From NCBI GenBank assembly GCA_016178435.1, contig JACOTK010000066.1, forward strand, positions 1-6,331: a DNA stretch of 6,331 bases, read 5' to 3'. The notes below the pieces were generated by a model. It saw nothing but the letters and a program-made list of their open reading frames with translations. It had not been told where the DNA came from and did no database searches. The position numbers were made by a program, and so were the translations under genes. Every line of letters starts with the position of its first letter. Within the stretch, counting starts at the first letter, position 1. Below, piece after piece: positions 1 through 5,688 of the stretch. Origin of the DNA: Actinomycetota bacterium (GTDB lineage Bacteria > Actinomycetota > Acidimicrobiia > Acidimicrobiales > CADCSY01).

Positions 1-1495
1 ACTCGGCCTGTGCGACGGTGCGTCCCTCGACATCGGACTTGGTCACCGCTATCTGGGCATCCGCACATGCCGCCACCTGGGCGAGATGGGTCACCACCAG
101 AACCTGGGCGTCTCGTGCGACCGATGCCAGAGCCTGCCCCACCACCTGTGCCGCCTCGCCTCCTATCCCGGCGTCGACCTCATCGAAGATCAGCGTTGTA
201 TGGGTCCCGGGCGAATCGGTGTCGCCCTCCCGACTGTGGAGCAGCGCAAGACGCAGGGCGAGCATCGTGCGGGCCAACTCACCGCCCGAGGCCGCCTTCG
301 CCAGAGGAGCAAAGTCCTCCCCCGCATTTGCCGCAAGCAGGTACTGCACCCGTTCCCCGGCCACGCCGTCGACCTCGACACGGAATCGAGCCTGAGGCAT
401 GGCGAGCGTCGCCAGGATCTCCTCCACCGCGGACCCAAGGCCTGGGGCGGCCGACCGTCTCGCCGTCGCGACCTTCGCCGCCTCCGACGCGAGCTCCTCC
501 ATGGCCCGTGATCGTTGCGCCTCGAGCTCGGCGACCTGTTTGTCATGCGAGGACAACTCGTCGAGACGCATGCGGGCCTGGTCTGCATAGGCGAGTACCT
601 CATCGAGCGTCTCGCCGTACCTCCGACGCAGTTCTCGCAGCAGCCTGCGTCGCCGACGCACCTCCTCCAGCGCCTGCGGATCATCCTCGAGTCGCTCGCC
701 GACGGTTCGCAGCTCGGTGGTGATGTCGTCGAGCTCCGCGCTGACCGCTCTCAGTCGCCGCTCGATTCCGGAAAAGGGTCCTCGGCCTCCGAGGAGGTGC
801 AGCGTCTCGCCGATGAGCTCGGCCGCCCCGCCGTCCCGTGCAATCCGGTCATGCGAGAGGGCGGCGGCCTCGCGATGTGCAAAGATGTCGGCCAACGTCT
901 CCTCGGCAACCTCCAGCGCCCTCTCCTCGTCGGGATCGACCAAACCTGCCGCATCGATCTCCTCGAGCTGGTAGCTCAGCAGATCCATCTCGCGTGCACG
1001 TTCCCGCGAATCACCGCCCAGACCGGCGAGAGCGGAATCGACTTCCGCAAGACGATCTCGGGCTGCGTGAAGCGCATCGAGGGCGACTCCGGCGAATCGA
1101 TCCAGTGCGTCCCGCTGCACCCCGGTGGCGAGCAGTGACTGATGGGCGTGTTGACCGTGCAGATCGACCAGGCGGGCTCCCACCTCGGCGAGGGTGGCCA
1201 CCGGAACCATGCGCCCGTCGAGGTAGGAGCGTGAACGCCCCTGAAGCGGCACCACACGGGACAACACGAGCTCGCCACCGTCCTCGGCGACGAATCGACC
1301 CTCGACTCTCGCCTCGCTCGCGCCGTTGCGCACGATCCCGGCGTCTGCCCGTCCGCCGACGAGCAGCTCGACGGCGACGACCAGGAGGGTCTTGCCCGCG
1401 CCGGTCTCACCGGTCAGCGCGGTCATGCCCGGTCCGAGGGTCAACGAGAGATCGGCGATCACCCCCAGATCACGAACGGCAAGCTCGACCAGCAT
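1..1495 (-). CDS. recN: DNA repair ATPase RecN (3' end beyond window)
   Basis: RecN is an SMC-like cytosolic ATPase that gathers DNA ends during recombinational repair of double-strand breaks. The frame is open from the ATG at 1495 to the left edge, giving 498 visible residues; RecN proteins are usually about 560-590, so only the C-terminal tail is missing. Seen directly: Walker A GETGAGKT (residues 29-36), the RecN block DLHGQHAHQSLL from residue 111, a long charged middle part expected to form the coiled-coil arms, the ABC signature SGGELAR (403-409), Walker B LIFDEVDAGIGG with the D438-E439 pair, and THLAQVAA near the edge. The start lies 6 bases after the nadK stop, with a G-run at 1508-1513 as a distant ribosome binding site. 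It is the last visible gene of a tlyA-nadK-recN operon. No lesion is seen; the missing stop is a window effect. Confidence 0.97.
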   Translation of the reverse strand, partial: MLVELAVRDLGVIADLSLTLGPGMTALTGETGAGKTLLVVAVELLVGGRADAGIVRNGASEARVEGRFVAEDGGELVLSRVVPLQGRSRSYLDGRMVPVATLAEVGARLVDLHGQHAHQSLLATGVQRDALDRFAGVALDALHAARDRLAEVDSALAGLGGDSRERAREMDLLSYQLEEIDAAGLVDPDEERALEVAEETLADIFAHREAAALSHDRIARDGGAAELIGETLHLLGGRGPFSGIERRLRAVSAELDDITTELRTVGERLEDDPQALEEVRRRRRLLRELRRRYGETLDEVLAYADQARMRLDELSSHDKQVAELEAQRSRAMEELASEAAKVATARRSAAPGLGSAVEEILATLAMPQARFRVEVDGVAGERVQYLLAANAGEDFAPLAKAASGGELARTMLALRLALLHSREGDTDSPGTHTTLIFDEVDAGIGGEAAQVVGQALASVARDAQVLVVTHLAQVAACADAQIAVTKSDVEGRTVAQAE

Positions 1496-1501
1496 GGAGC
1501 G

Positions 1502-2374
1502 CTACATCCCCCCGCGTTCGTCGAGGCCGAACTTCGTCTTCAGGATGTTGATGAAGTTGCGTGGCCCGAACGTCACCAGCCGGGCCGGCCGATCGGCAGC
1601 CGTGCACACCACCGCATCACCCGCCTCGAGCTGTCCGAGGTTGGTGCCGTCGACCGACAGGGTCGCGGATCGATCGCCGATGACCTCCAGACGAATCACC
1701 GACAACGGGTCGAGGACCAATGAGCGGTCGAAGATCGTGTGCGGGGCAACCGGCGTCAGCAGCAGAGCCTGATGGGTGGGCGCCATGATGGGCCCGCCTG
1801 CGGACCACGCATAGGCGGTTGACCCTGTCGGTGTGGCGACGATGATGCCGTCCGCGTAGTACGTCATGAGCGACTCGCCGTTGATCGAGACCCGCAGACG
1901 CACCACCTGTCCTGCCGGGGTCTTGCCGACCACGGCCTCGTTGAGCGCCGAAAAGGTTCCCGACGCCGGACCGGCGCCCGAGGGTGCGTCGATCGTCACG
2001 GCGAGGCGCATCCGCTGCTCGATGTCGTAGGAGCCCGCAAGGTAGCGCTTCAGCGCCATGCGCAAGCCGGCAGGCTCAACCTCGGTCAAATAGCCGAGTT
2101 GGCCCAGGTTGATGCCAAGGACGGGTACGTCCCGATCGGCAACAAGATCGACGGCACGCAACATCGTGCCGTCGCCGCCGAGGCTGACAACAAGTCCCAG
2201 ATCGTGCAGCAGTTCATCGTTGTTGCATCCGTGATCGGTCAGCCCGGCGTGCGACGCGTCGCCACTGGGCAGGCGCACCTCATGGCCGCGCTCCACGAGC
2301 CACTCGGTGGCATCACGGACGAGCTCGACCGCCTCGCGTCGTTGATGATGGAGCACGAAGGCAATGGTTGCCAT
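1502..2374 (-). CDS. nadK: NAD kinase (ATP/polyphosphate-dependent)
   Basis: NAD kinase phosphorylates NAD+ at the 2' hydroxyl of its adenosine ribose to give NADP+, the only source of NADP(H) in most bacteria; it is cytosolic. The 290-residue protein is of normal length. Seen directly: the family motif LGGDGTMLRA with GGDG at 66-69 (D68 is the expected catalytic aspartate), GINLGQLGYLTE (87-98), the substrate-binding SALNEAVV with N145-E146, and the long conserved segment beginning YYADGIIVATPTGSTAY at residue 172, ending in SAGGPI. The C-terminal beta-rich domain (about 130-270) is complete. The ATG at 2374 has a strong GGAGG site at 2381-2385, 6 bases upstream and inside the end of tlyA. 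The gap to the tlyA stop is 2 bases, so translation is probably coupled. Known as ppnK in mycobacteria. Confidence 0.97.
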   Translation of the reverse strand: MATIAFVLHHQRREAVELVRDATEWLVERGHEVRLPSGDASHAGLTDHGCNNDELLHDLGLVVSLGGDGTMLRAVDLVADRDVPVLGINLGQLGYLTEVEPAGLRMALKRYLAGSYDIEQRMRLAVTIDAPSGAGPASGTFSALNEAVVGKTPAGQVVRLRVSINGESLMTYYADGIIVATPTGSTAYAWSAGGPIMAPTHQALLLTPVAPHTIFDRSLVLDPLSVIRLEVIGDRSATLSVDGTNLGQLEAGDAVVCTAADRPARLVTFGPRNFINILKTKFGLDERGGM

Positions 2375-2376
2375 GA

Positions 2377-3225
2377 TCAGCCTCCGTGCCGACGTCGGGC
2401 CTCATCGACGACCATGGCGAGAAGGCCTACCCGGTCGGGAGCGGTCGCTTCGAGCGCGGCCGACCTCCTCAGGTGGACAAGGAACTCCACGTTTCCGTCT
2501 GCTCCGGTGATGGGCGAAACCATGACACCCATCATGACCGCTCCCGAGTCCTCGCCGGCGGCTACGACCTCGTCGAGCACCCTTCGCCAGACCTCGGGAT
2601 CACGCACGACGCCCTTGCCGCGCGACGCCTCCCGTCGTCCCGCCTCGAACTGCGGCTTCACCAGGAGCACGAGCTCCGATCCGGGATCGGCGTCGAGCAG
2701 CCCCACGAGAGCGGGAAGAACCACCCGTAGCGAGATGAAGGACAGATCGGCCACGACCAGGGAGCATGCTCCCCCGGTGCGTTCGGGTACGAGGTTGCGG
2801 ATGTTGGTCCGCTCGAGATTGGTGACGCGAGGGTCGTCCCGGAGGCGCTCGTGCAGTTGGCCGTAGCCGACGTCGACGGCGACCACCTCGGATGCTCCCC
2901 TCTGCAGGAGACAGTCGGTGAAGCCCCCTGTCGAGGCCCCTGCATCCAGGCAACGCCGGCCGCCAACGGCGACCGCGAAGGCATCGAGCGCCGCATCGAG
3001 CTTCACGCCGCCTCGACCGACAAATCGCGCCGGTGGACCCTGGAGCTCGATCGGCTCACCTGCGCCCACGAGGTGAGCCGCCTTCGTTGCCGGAGCGCCC
3101 TTGACCAACACCAGCCCCGCAGCCACCTGAATCTGCGCCTGCTCCCGACTGGGAGCCAGCCCCCGACGGACCATCTCCAGGTCGAGTCGGCGCCGGGTCG
3201 TCACAAGTCCACCAGGGTACTTCAC
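2377..3225 (-). CDS. tlyA: TlyA-type 16S/23S rRNA cytidine 2'-O-methyltransferase
   Basis: TlyA methylates cytidine 2'-hydroxyls in rRNA (C1409 of 16S and C1920 of 23S in the mycobacterial enzyme); its loss there gives capreomycin resistance. As annotated it has 282 residues: an N-terminal S4 RNA-binding domain (about 11-62, from RRRLDLEMVRRGLA), then an FtsJ-like Rossmann methyltransferase domain. Seen directly: RGGVKL with K75, the SAM loop LDAGASTGGFTD (93-104), VADLSFISL with D160, LVKPQFE with K190, and GNVEF with E247, together the K-D-K-E set of 2'-O-methyltransferases. The GTG at 3225 gives the longest frame, but the GTG at 3204 (residue 8, VTTRRRLD) has a GGTGG 4 bases upstream and lines up better with the start of mycobacterial TlyA, so the real protein may be 275 residues. 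It is first in the tlyA-nadK-recN operon, 2 bases before nadK. Older annotations call such proteins hemolysin A; the methyltransferase motifs argue against that role. Confidence 0.96.
   Translation of the reverse strand: MKYPGGLVTTRRRLDLEMVRRGLAPSREQAQIQVAAGLVLVKGAPATKAAHLVGAGEPIELQGPPARFVGRGGVKLDAALDAFAVAVGGRRCLDAGASTGGFTDCLLQRGASEVVAVDVGYGQLHERLRDDPRVTNLERTNIRNLVPERTGGACSLVVADLSFISLRVVLPALVGLLDADPGSELVLLVKPQFEAGRREASRGKGVVRDPEVWRRVLDEVVAAGEDSGAVMMGVMVSPITGADGNVEFLVHLRRSAALEATAPDRVGLLAMVVDEARRRHGG
2381..2385 (-). promoter_or_regulatory. Ribosome binding site of nadK
   Basis: GGAGG on the minus strand, 6 bases before the nadK ATG. It lies in the last codons of tlyA, which supports coupled translation of the two genes and fixes the nadK start. 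Confidence 0.8.
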
Positions 3226-3263
3226 CTTCCCCGCTCTCCCGGTGACCGGTGCTTGTCATGCGG

Positions 3264-3308
3264 TTGAACTCGCGATCCGAGCTGCGATGCGAGCGAAGGC
3301 GAGTTCAA
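3264..3308. repeat. Inverted repeat with 10-bp perfect arms
   Basis: TTGAACTCGC at 3264-3273 is the exact reverse complement of GCGAGTTCAA at 3299-3308, with a 25-base spacer. It lies in the 118-base gap between the Fic gene and tlyA, both on the minus strand. The spacer is rich in GCGA repeats. There is no T-run on either side, so it is not a standard intrinsic terminator. It may be part of a Rho-assisted or factor-independent end for the Fic transcript, a regulator site for tlyA, or an element boundary. Confidence 0.6.
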
Positions 3309-3309
3309 G

Positions 3310-3333
3310 GGGTGACGGACGGGGCGGTCACCC
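3310..3333 (-). terminator. Possible hairpin terminator after the Fic gene
   Basis: GGGTGAC at 3310-3316 pairs perfectly with GTCACCC at 3327-3333 around a 10-base GC-rich loop, beginning 10 bases beyond the Fic stop codon. Position and GC-rich stem suit a terminator of the A-B pair, but no U-tract follows; instead the 10-bp inverted repeat at 3264-3308 is next. High-GC actinobacteria often end transcripts at hairpins without U-tracts, so the call is tentative. Confidence 0.4.
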
Positions 3334-3343
3334 GTCTGCCTGG

Positions 3344-3985
3344 TCATGAGCGAGCGAACGCGACGAGCGGCGCGTAGTCGTCGCCGTCCGCGGCGTACAG
3401 GGCGTCGATGTAGCGCTGTCGAGCCTCGCCGTCCTCGTCGAGCTTGCCATCAGCGCCCCAGGTGAAGATCGGTTGGTCGATCGCAGTCAGGTACAGGTCG
3501 GCCACCAGCCGCGTGCATCGGCCGTTGCCGTTGGGGAACGGGTGCACCGCTACGAGCCGCCGATGGATGCGCGCTGCGCGCTCGTCGACGTCGAAGACAT
3601 CGTTCTCGTGCCAGAACAGGGCATCGTCAAGCGTCTGCATCGTCTGCGTCTTGATCTGTGAAGGCTCGACACCGATGTTGGTCACACGTCGGCGCTGCGT
3701 CCCGGCCCACTTCCAGACGTCCTCGAACATCCGGCGATGCAAGGTGAAGAGGAACGTGTAGCCCAAGACGAGCGCCGCGCCGCGCCGACGCGCCTGGTCC
3801 AAGGCCCACGGCATCGCCTTGGTGATGTTGTCGAACTCCACGATGTTGAGATCTCCTCGCGTGGCCACGAACGCGGGGATGAGGTCGACGAGGTCTTCCT
3901 CCTCCAGAGGCGTCGCGCCGTCGGGATCCGGACCGATCGTCCGAAGGTTGAACGTTCTCGGTGGCGGGTCGTCGTGCGTGCTCAT
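3344..3985 (-). CDS. Fic-domain protein, mobile mystery protein B family
   Basis: Fic proteins transfer AMP or another nucleotide-derived group to protein targets and often act as toxins. Counting from the GTG at 3997, the Fic motif HPFPNGNGRCTR is at residues 152-163, with catalytic H152, anion-binding GNG and R163. The position usually held by D/E, which binds Mg2+, is N156; this HPFPNGNGR form is, as I recall, usual in mobile mystery protein B (TIGR02613). HRRMFEDVWKWAGT (87-100) and FTWG (178-181) also fit that family. No clear (S/T)xxxE(G/N) inhibitory motif is seen. I chose the ATG at 3985 (213 residues) because it overlaps the stop of gene A as ATGA, the usual arrangement for coupled translation; the GTG at 3997 would add four residues. 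With the XRE gene upstream it forms a two-gene, toxin-antitoxin-like module. The target and true chemistry are unknown. Confidence 0.9.
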   Translation of the reverse strand: MSTHDDPPPRTFNLRTIGPDPDGATPLEEEDLVDLIPAFVATRGDLNIVEFDNITKAMPWALDQARRRGAALVLGYTFLFTLHRRMFEDVWKWAGTQRRRVTNIGVEPSQIKTQTMQTLDDALFWHENDVFDVDERAARIHRRLVAVHPFPNGNGRCTRLVADLYLTAIDQPIFTWGADGKLDEDGEARQRYIDALYAADGDDYAPLVAFARS

Positions 3986-4446
3986 CGGGTCGTCCACTGC
4001 CGGTTGTCGTCGATGACCTTCCGAGCTTGCGAGGCGAGCTGCTCGGTGCGGCGGTCGGGCTCGACCGCCTGGGCTTCGAGACCCATGGTCGTGGCAACGT
4101 ACCCGAGCGTGGTGGTCGCCACGCGTTCGGCTTGCTGCTGGACGGTGTGCTCGAGACTGACGTTGGGCACCAGTGCGTACACCAGCCGGCAGTCCATGGC
4201 CCGAGCGACCTCCGCGAGCTTGCCGATGCTGATGGTCTCGCTGAGCTCGGACCCTTCCAGCTTGGCGACGTTCGCCTTCGTGACGTCGAGGCGCGAAGCC
4301 AGTGCCTCTTGGCTCATTCCGAGGCCGGTGCGGATGGCTCGAATCCAGCCGCCGCGAGGCCGCGCGAGCAACGGACCGAGGCTCGCTGCTTCGAACTTCC
4401 GGTCCAACTCTCTACGGGCTTGCTCTGCTCGTTCGCTCTTGCGCAT
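3982..4446 (-). CDS. XRE-family regulator, mobile mystery protein A
   Basis: A 154-residue DNA-binding protein. Seen: a basic, helical N-terminus (1-32); a Cro/C1-type helix-turn-helix in GMSQEALASRLDVTKANVAKLE (43-64), continuing into ISIGKLAEVARAMDCRLVYALVP (72-94); and a C-terminal helical tail with QQQAERVA. This layout, and the Fic partner directly downstream, match mobile mystery protein A (TIGR02612), named for its pairing with protein B in mobile regions. Its stop TGA overlaps the ATG of the Fic gene. By analogy with two-gene toxin-antitoxin operons it probably represses its own promoter and may restrain the Fic protein; that role is inferred. The ATG at 4446 has no Shine-Dalgarno sequence, but a promoter-like pair lies just upstream, so the mRNA may have almost no leader. 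Confidence 0.9.
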   Translation of the reverse strand: MRKSERAEQARRELDRKFEAASLGPLLARPRGGWIRAIRTGLGMSQEALASRLDVTKANVAKLEGSELSETISIGKLAEVARAMDCRLVYALVPNVSLEHTVQQQAERVATTTLGYVATTMGLEAQAVEPDRRTEQLASQARKVIDDNRQWTTR

Positions 4447-4457
4447 ACTCGTAGGTT

Positions 4458-4487
4458 ATCATATTTCTATAAATGTATATCTGTCGA
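4458..4487 (-). promoter_or_regulatory. Putative promoter of the A-B (XRE-Fic) operon
   Basis: On the minus strand TCGACA (4487-4482; 5 of 6 matches to TTGACA) is followed after 18 bases by TATGAT (4463-4458; 5 of 6 matches to TATAAT). The -10 ends 11 bases before the ATG at 4446, so transcription would begin only about 4-5 bases before the start codon. The sequence from 4451 to 4490 is strikingly AT-rich for this chromosome. Confidence 0.55.
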
Positions 4488-4507
4488 TTGACTTGTCCAG
4501 CAAAGTT

Positions 4508-4521
4508 ACCCACCTGTGGGT
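4508..4521. promoter_or_regulatory. 14-bp palindrome, possible operator
   Basis: ACCCAC-CT-GTGGGT is a perfect palindrome with 6-bp arms and a 2-base centre, in the divergent region between the XRE gene and the plus-strand antitoxin remnant. The heptamer GGTTATC occurs at its right edge (4519-4525) and again next to the -10 of the A-B promoter (4454-4460). Such an arrangement would suit an operator for the XRE protein or for the lost antitoxin; no binding evidence exists. Confidence 0.35.
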
Positions 4522-4754
4522 TATCGAATCGTGACGCCGACGAAACCCAACGGATGGGCGAAGCACTCGGCATCGATCGCTCCGAGCCTCTGCGTGAAGC
4601 CCTTCGCCGCCACCTCGACCGGTTGGCGTCGGAGGGTGATGCAGACCGTTGGGCTGCCGAACCGCTCGACGGGGACGAGCGAGCGCTGGACGAGATCGCC
4701 GACCGGGGTCCTGCGGAGCACTGGTCGGATTGGGCCGTTGATGCAGCGGGGTGA
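4516..4754 (+). pseudogene. Ribbon-helix-helix antitoxin remnant (MazE-like), damaged 5' end
   Basis: The frame ending at the TGA at 4752-4754 encodes DETQRMGEALGIDRSEPL followed by REALRRHLDRLASE, the helix-turn-helix part of an RHH (CopG/Arc-type) antitoxin, then an acidic tail ending WSDWAVDAAG like toxin-binding tails of MazE-type antitoxins. The expected N-terminal beta strand is not in this frame. Reading from the GTG at 4516 gives YRIVTPT (4522-4542), a plausible RHH strand, in the neighbouring frame; one missing base near 4540 would separate the two. The long frame is open back to an ATG at 4473, but that start has no ribosome binding site and would add residues unlike an RHH protein. 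It overlaps the MazF-like frame (ATG at 4741) by 14 bases, typical of a coupled antitoxin-toxin pair. I read it as a decayed gene; a small intact gene with an atypical N-terminus is the alternative. Confidence 0.6.
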
Positions 4755-4851
4755 GATCTGGTTCGCTGGAGCCGTTCTGAATCGTTCTCGGCTGCCCGGC
4801 CCTCACATCGAACTCTCGTCCAATACCAGTCACCTAGGATCGAGAACGTGA
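4741..4851 (+). pseudogene. MazF/PemK-type toxin remnant with internal deletion
   Basis: MazF toxins are sequence-specific endoribonucleases of about 110 residues. The frame from ATG 4741 starts MQRGEIWFA, the very typical MazF N-terminus, then jumps to LNRSRLP (4777-4797) and ELSSNT (4810-4827), which resemble the internal FNRSR and LTSNT segments of MazF. About 20 residues between them, including the usual R-P-V-L-(I/V) strand, are missing, and the frame stops at 4849-4851 after 36 codons, so the C-terminal half is gone. Its stop overlaps the rhomboid GTG as GTGA, probably by chance. Overlap with the antitoxin frame upstream supports the identification. The remnant cannot be an active nuclease. 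The N-terminal match is strong but short. Confidence 0.55.
4835..4840 (+). promoter_or_regulatory. Possible -10 box or ribosome binding site for the rhomboid gene
   Basis: TAGGAT ends 7 bases before the GTG at 4848, the spacing of -10 boxes in actinobacterial leaderless promoters (TANNNT). The same bases contain AGGA (4836-4839), 8 bases before the GTG, which could instead be a Shine-Dalgarno site. I see no good -35. Both readings support 4848 as the start. Confidence 0.4.
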
Positions 4852-5645
4852 TCCCCCTGCGCGACCGCAATCCGACGCGCAGGACCCCCGTCATCACGCT
4901 TGCCCTGATTGCGCTGAACGTTGCGGTGTACCTGTTCCTTCAGCCGCAGGGTCTCCAGCTGTTCAACCGGGACTCGGGGGGCGACATCAATTCGTCGGTC
5001 GCAAGGTTCAACTTCGAGCACGCGGCGATTCCCTGCGAGATCACCACGGGCAGGCCCCTCTCGCCCGAGCAACTCGCGCTCACCATCAACCCCGACCCGC
5101 TCGACGTCTCCGCCTGCAAGCCTTCCGCTCAGGGCGCTCCCATCTTTCCGGACAAGCCCGTGCTGCTTGCGATCGTGTTCTCCATGTTCTTCCACGGCAA
5201 CCTGCTGCACCTCGGCGGCAACATGTTGTTCCTGTGGATCTTCGGCAACAACATCGAGGATCGCCTCGGCACCGTCCGCTACCTCGGCTTCTATCTCCTC
5301 GCGGGCCTCGTGGCCACCCTCGCTCACATCGCGGTCCAACCCGACAGCACCATGCCCATCATCGGCGCCTCGGGTGCGGTTGCGGGCGTCATGGGCGCGT
5401 ACCTGGTCTGGTTTCCGAACGCCCCGGTGTTGACGGCCTTCGTGTTCCTCTTCATCTTCGTACGCGAGATCGCCGCCAAGTGGTTGCTGGCGTTCTGGTT
5501 CGTCTCGCAGTTCTTCCTCAACCCGAACGAGGGGGTTGCCTGGGCAGCACATGTGGGGGGCTTCGTCTTCGGCATGGCGATCGGACTCGTCACAAGGACG
5601 ACCACCATCGCCCGCAACTCGACCCGTGGCGCCTCGTCACCCTGA
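4848..5645 (+). CDS. Rhomboid family intramembrane serine protease
   Basis: Rhomboids cleave transmembrane proteins within the membrane using a Ser-His dyad. The 265-residue protein has an N-terminal TM helix (about 14-31), a long hydrophilic loop (about 33-103), then a cluster of hydrophobic segments (about 105-115, 122-134, 145-163, 170-188, 194-224, 231-248) forming the rhomboid core. Seen: HGNLLHLGGNMLFLW with H116, H121 and oxyanion N125; GASGAVAGVMGAYL with catalytic S175; AAHVGGFVFG with catalytic H235. All expected active-site residues are present. The loop holds two cysteines, C63 and C90, the only ones I see; if outside the membrane they could pair. The C-terminus is a short basic, Ser/Thr-rich tail. 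Start GTG 4848 is supported by AGGA 8 bases upstream. The gene is alone on the plus strand, between the MazEF remnant and the convergent HAD gene. Substrate unknown. Confidence 0.93.
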   Translation: MIPLRDRNPTRRTPVITLALIALNVAVYLFLQPQGLQLFNRDSGGDINSSVARFNFEHAAIPCEITTGRPLSPEQLALTINPDPLDVSACKPSAQGAPIFPDKPVLLAIVFSMFFHGNLLHLGGNMLFLWIFGNNIEDRLGTVRYLGFYLLAGLVATLAHIAVQPDSTMPIIGASGAVAGVMGAYLVWFPNAPVLTAFVFLFIFVREIAAKWLLAFWFVSQFFLNPNEGVAWAAHVGGFVFGMAIGLVTRTTTIARNSTRGASSP

Positions 5646-5688
5646 ACGGACCAAAGCCCAGGTCGGATCGCCGCCCGGACTCGGAACC

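Noticed and set aside
10..1138. Long plus-strand open frames (10-723, 515-1138) over the left part of the window
   Set aside because: They lie antisense to recN, which has clear Walker, signature and family motifs in its own frame. Their translations are low-complexity Pro/Arg/Ser-rich or featureless, as expected of shadow frames in GC-rich DNA.
1..1495. recN as a truncated pseudogene because no stop is present
   Set aside because: The frame is open without stops to the window edge and all visible motifs are intact; the missing end is due to the window.
3264..3308. tRNA gene or phage attachment site at the inverted repeat
   Set aside because: The 45 bases are too short and lack the D, anticodon and T-loop pattern. 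No integrase or second copy of the repeat is seen in the window.
3737..4534. Plus-strand 265-codon frame opposite the XRE-Fic pair
   Set aside because: It is antisense to two genes with clear HTH and Fic motifs. Its Ser/Arg-rich translation has no family features.
4830..5552. Minus-strand 240-codon frame rich in Glu, Asp and Arg, opposite the rhomboid gene
   Set aside because: It is the reverse shadow of a membrane protein gene: hydrophobic codons read backwards give charged residues. No family motif is seen, and the rhomboid motifs on the plus strand are complete.
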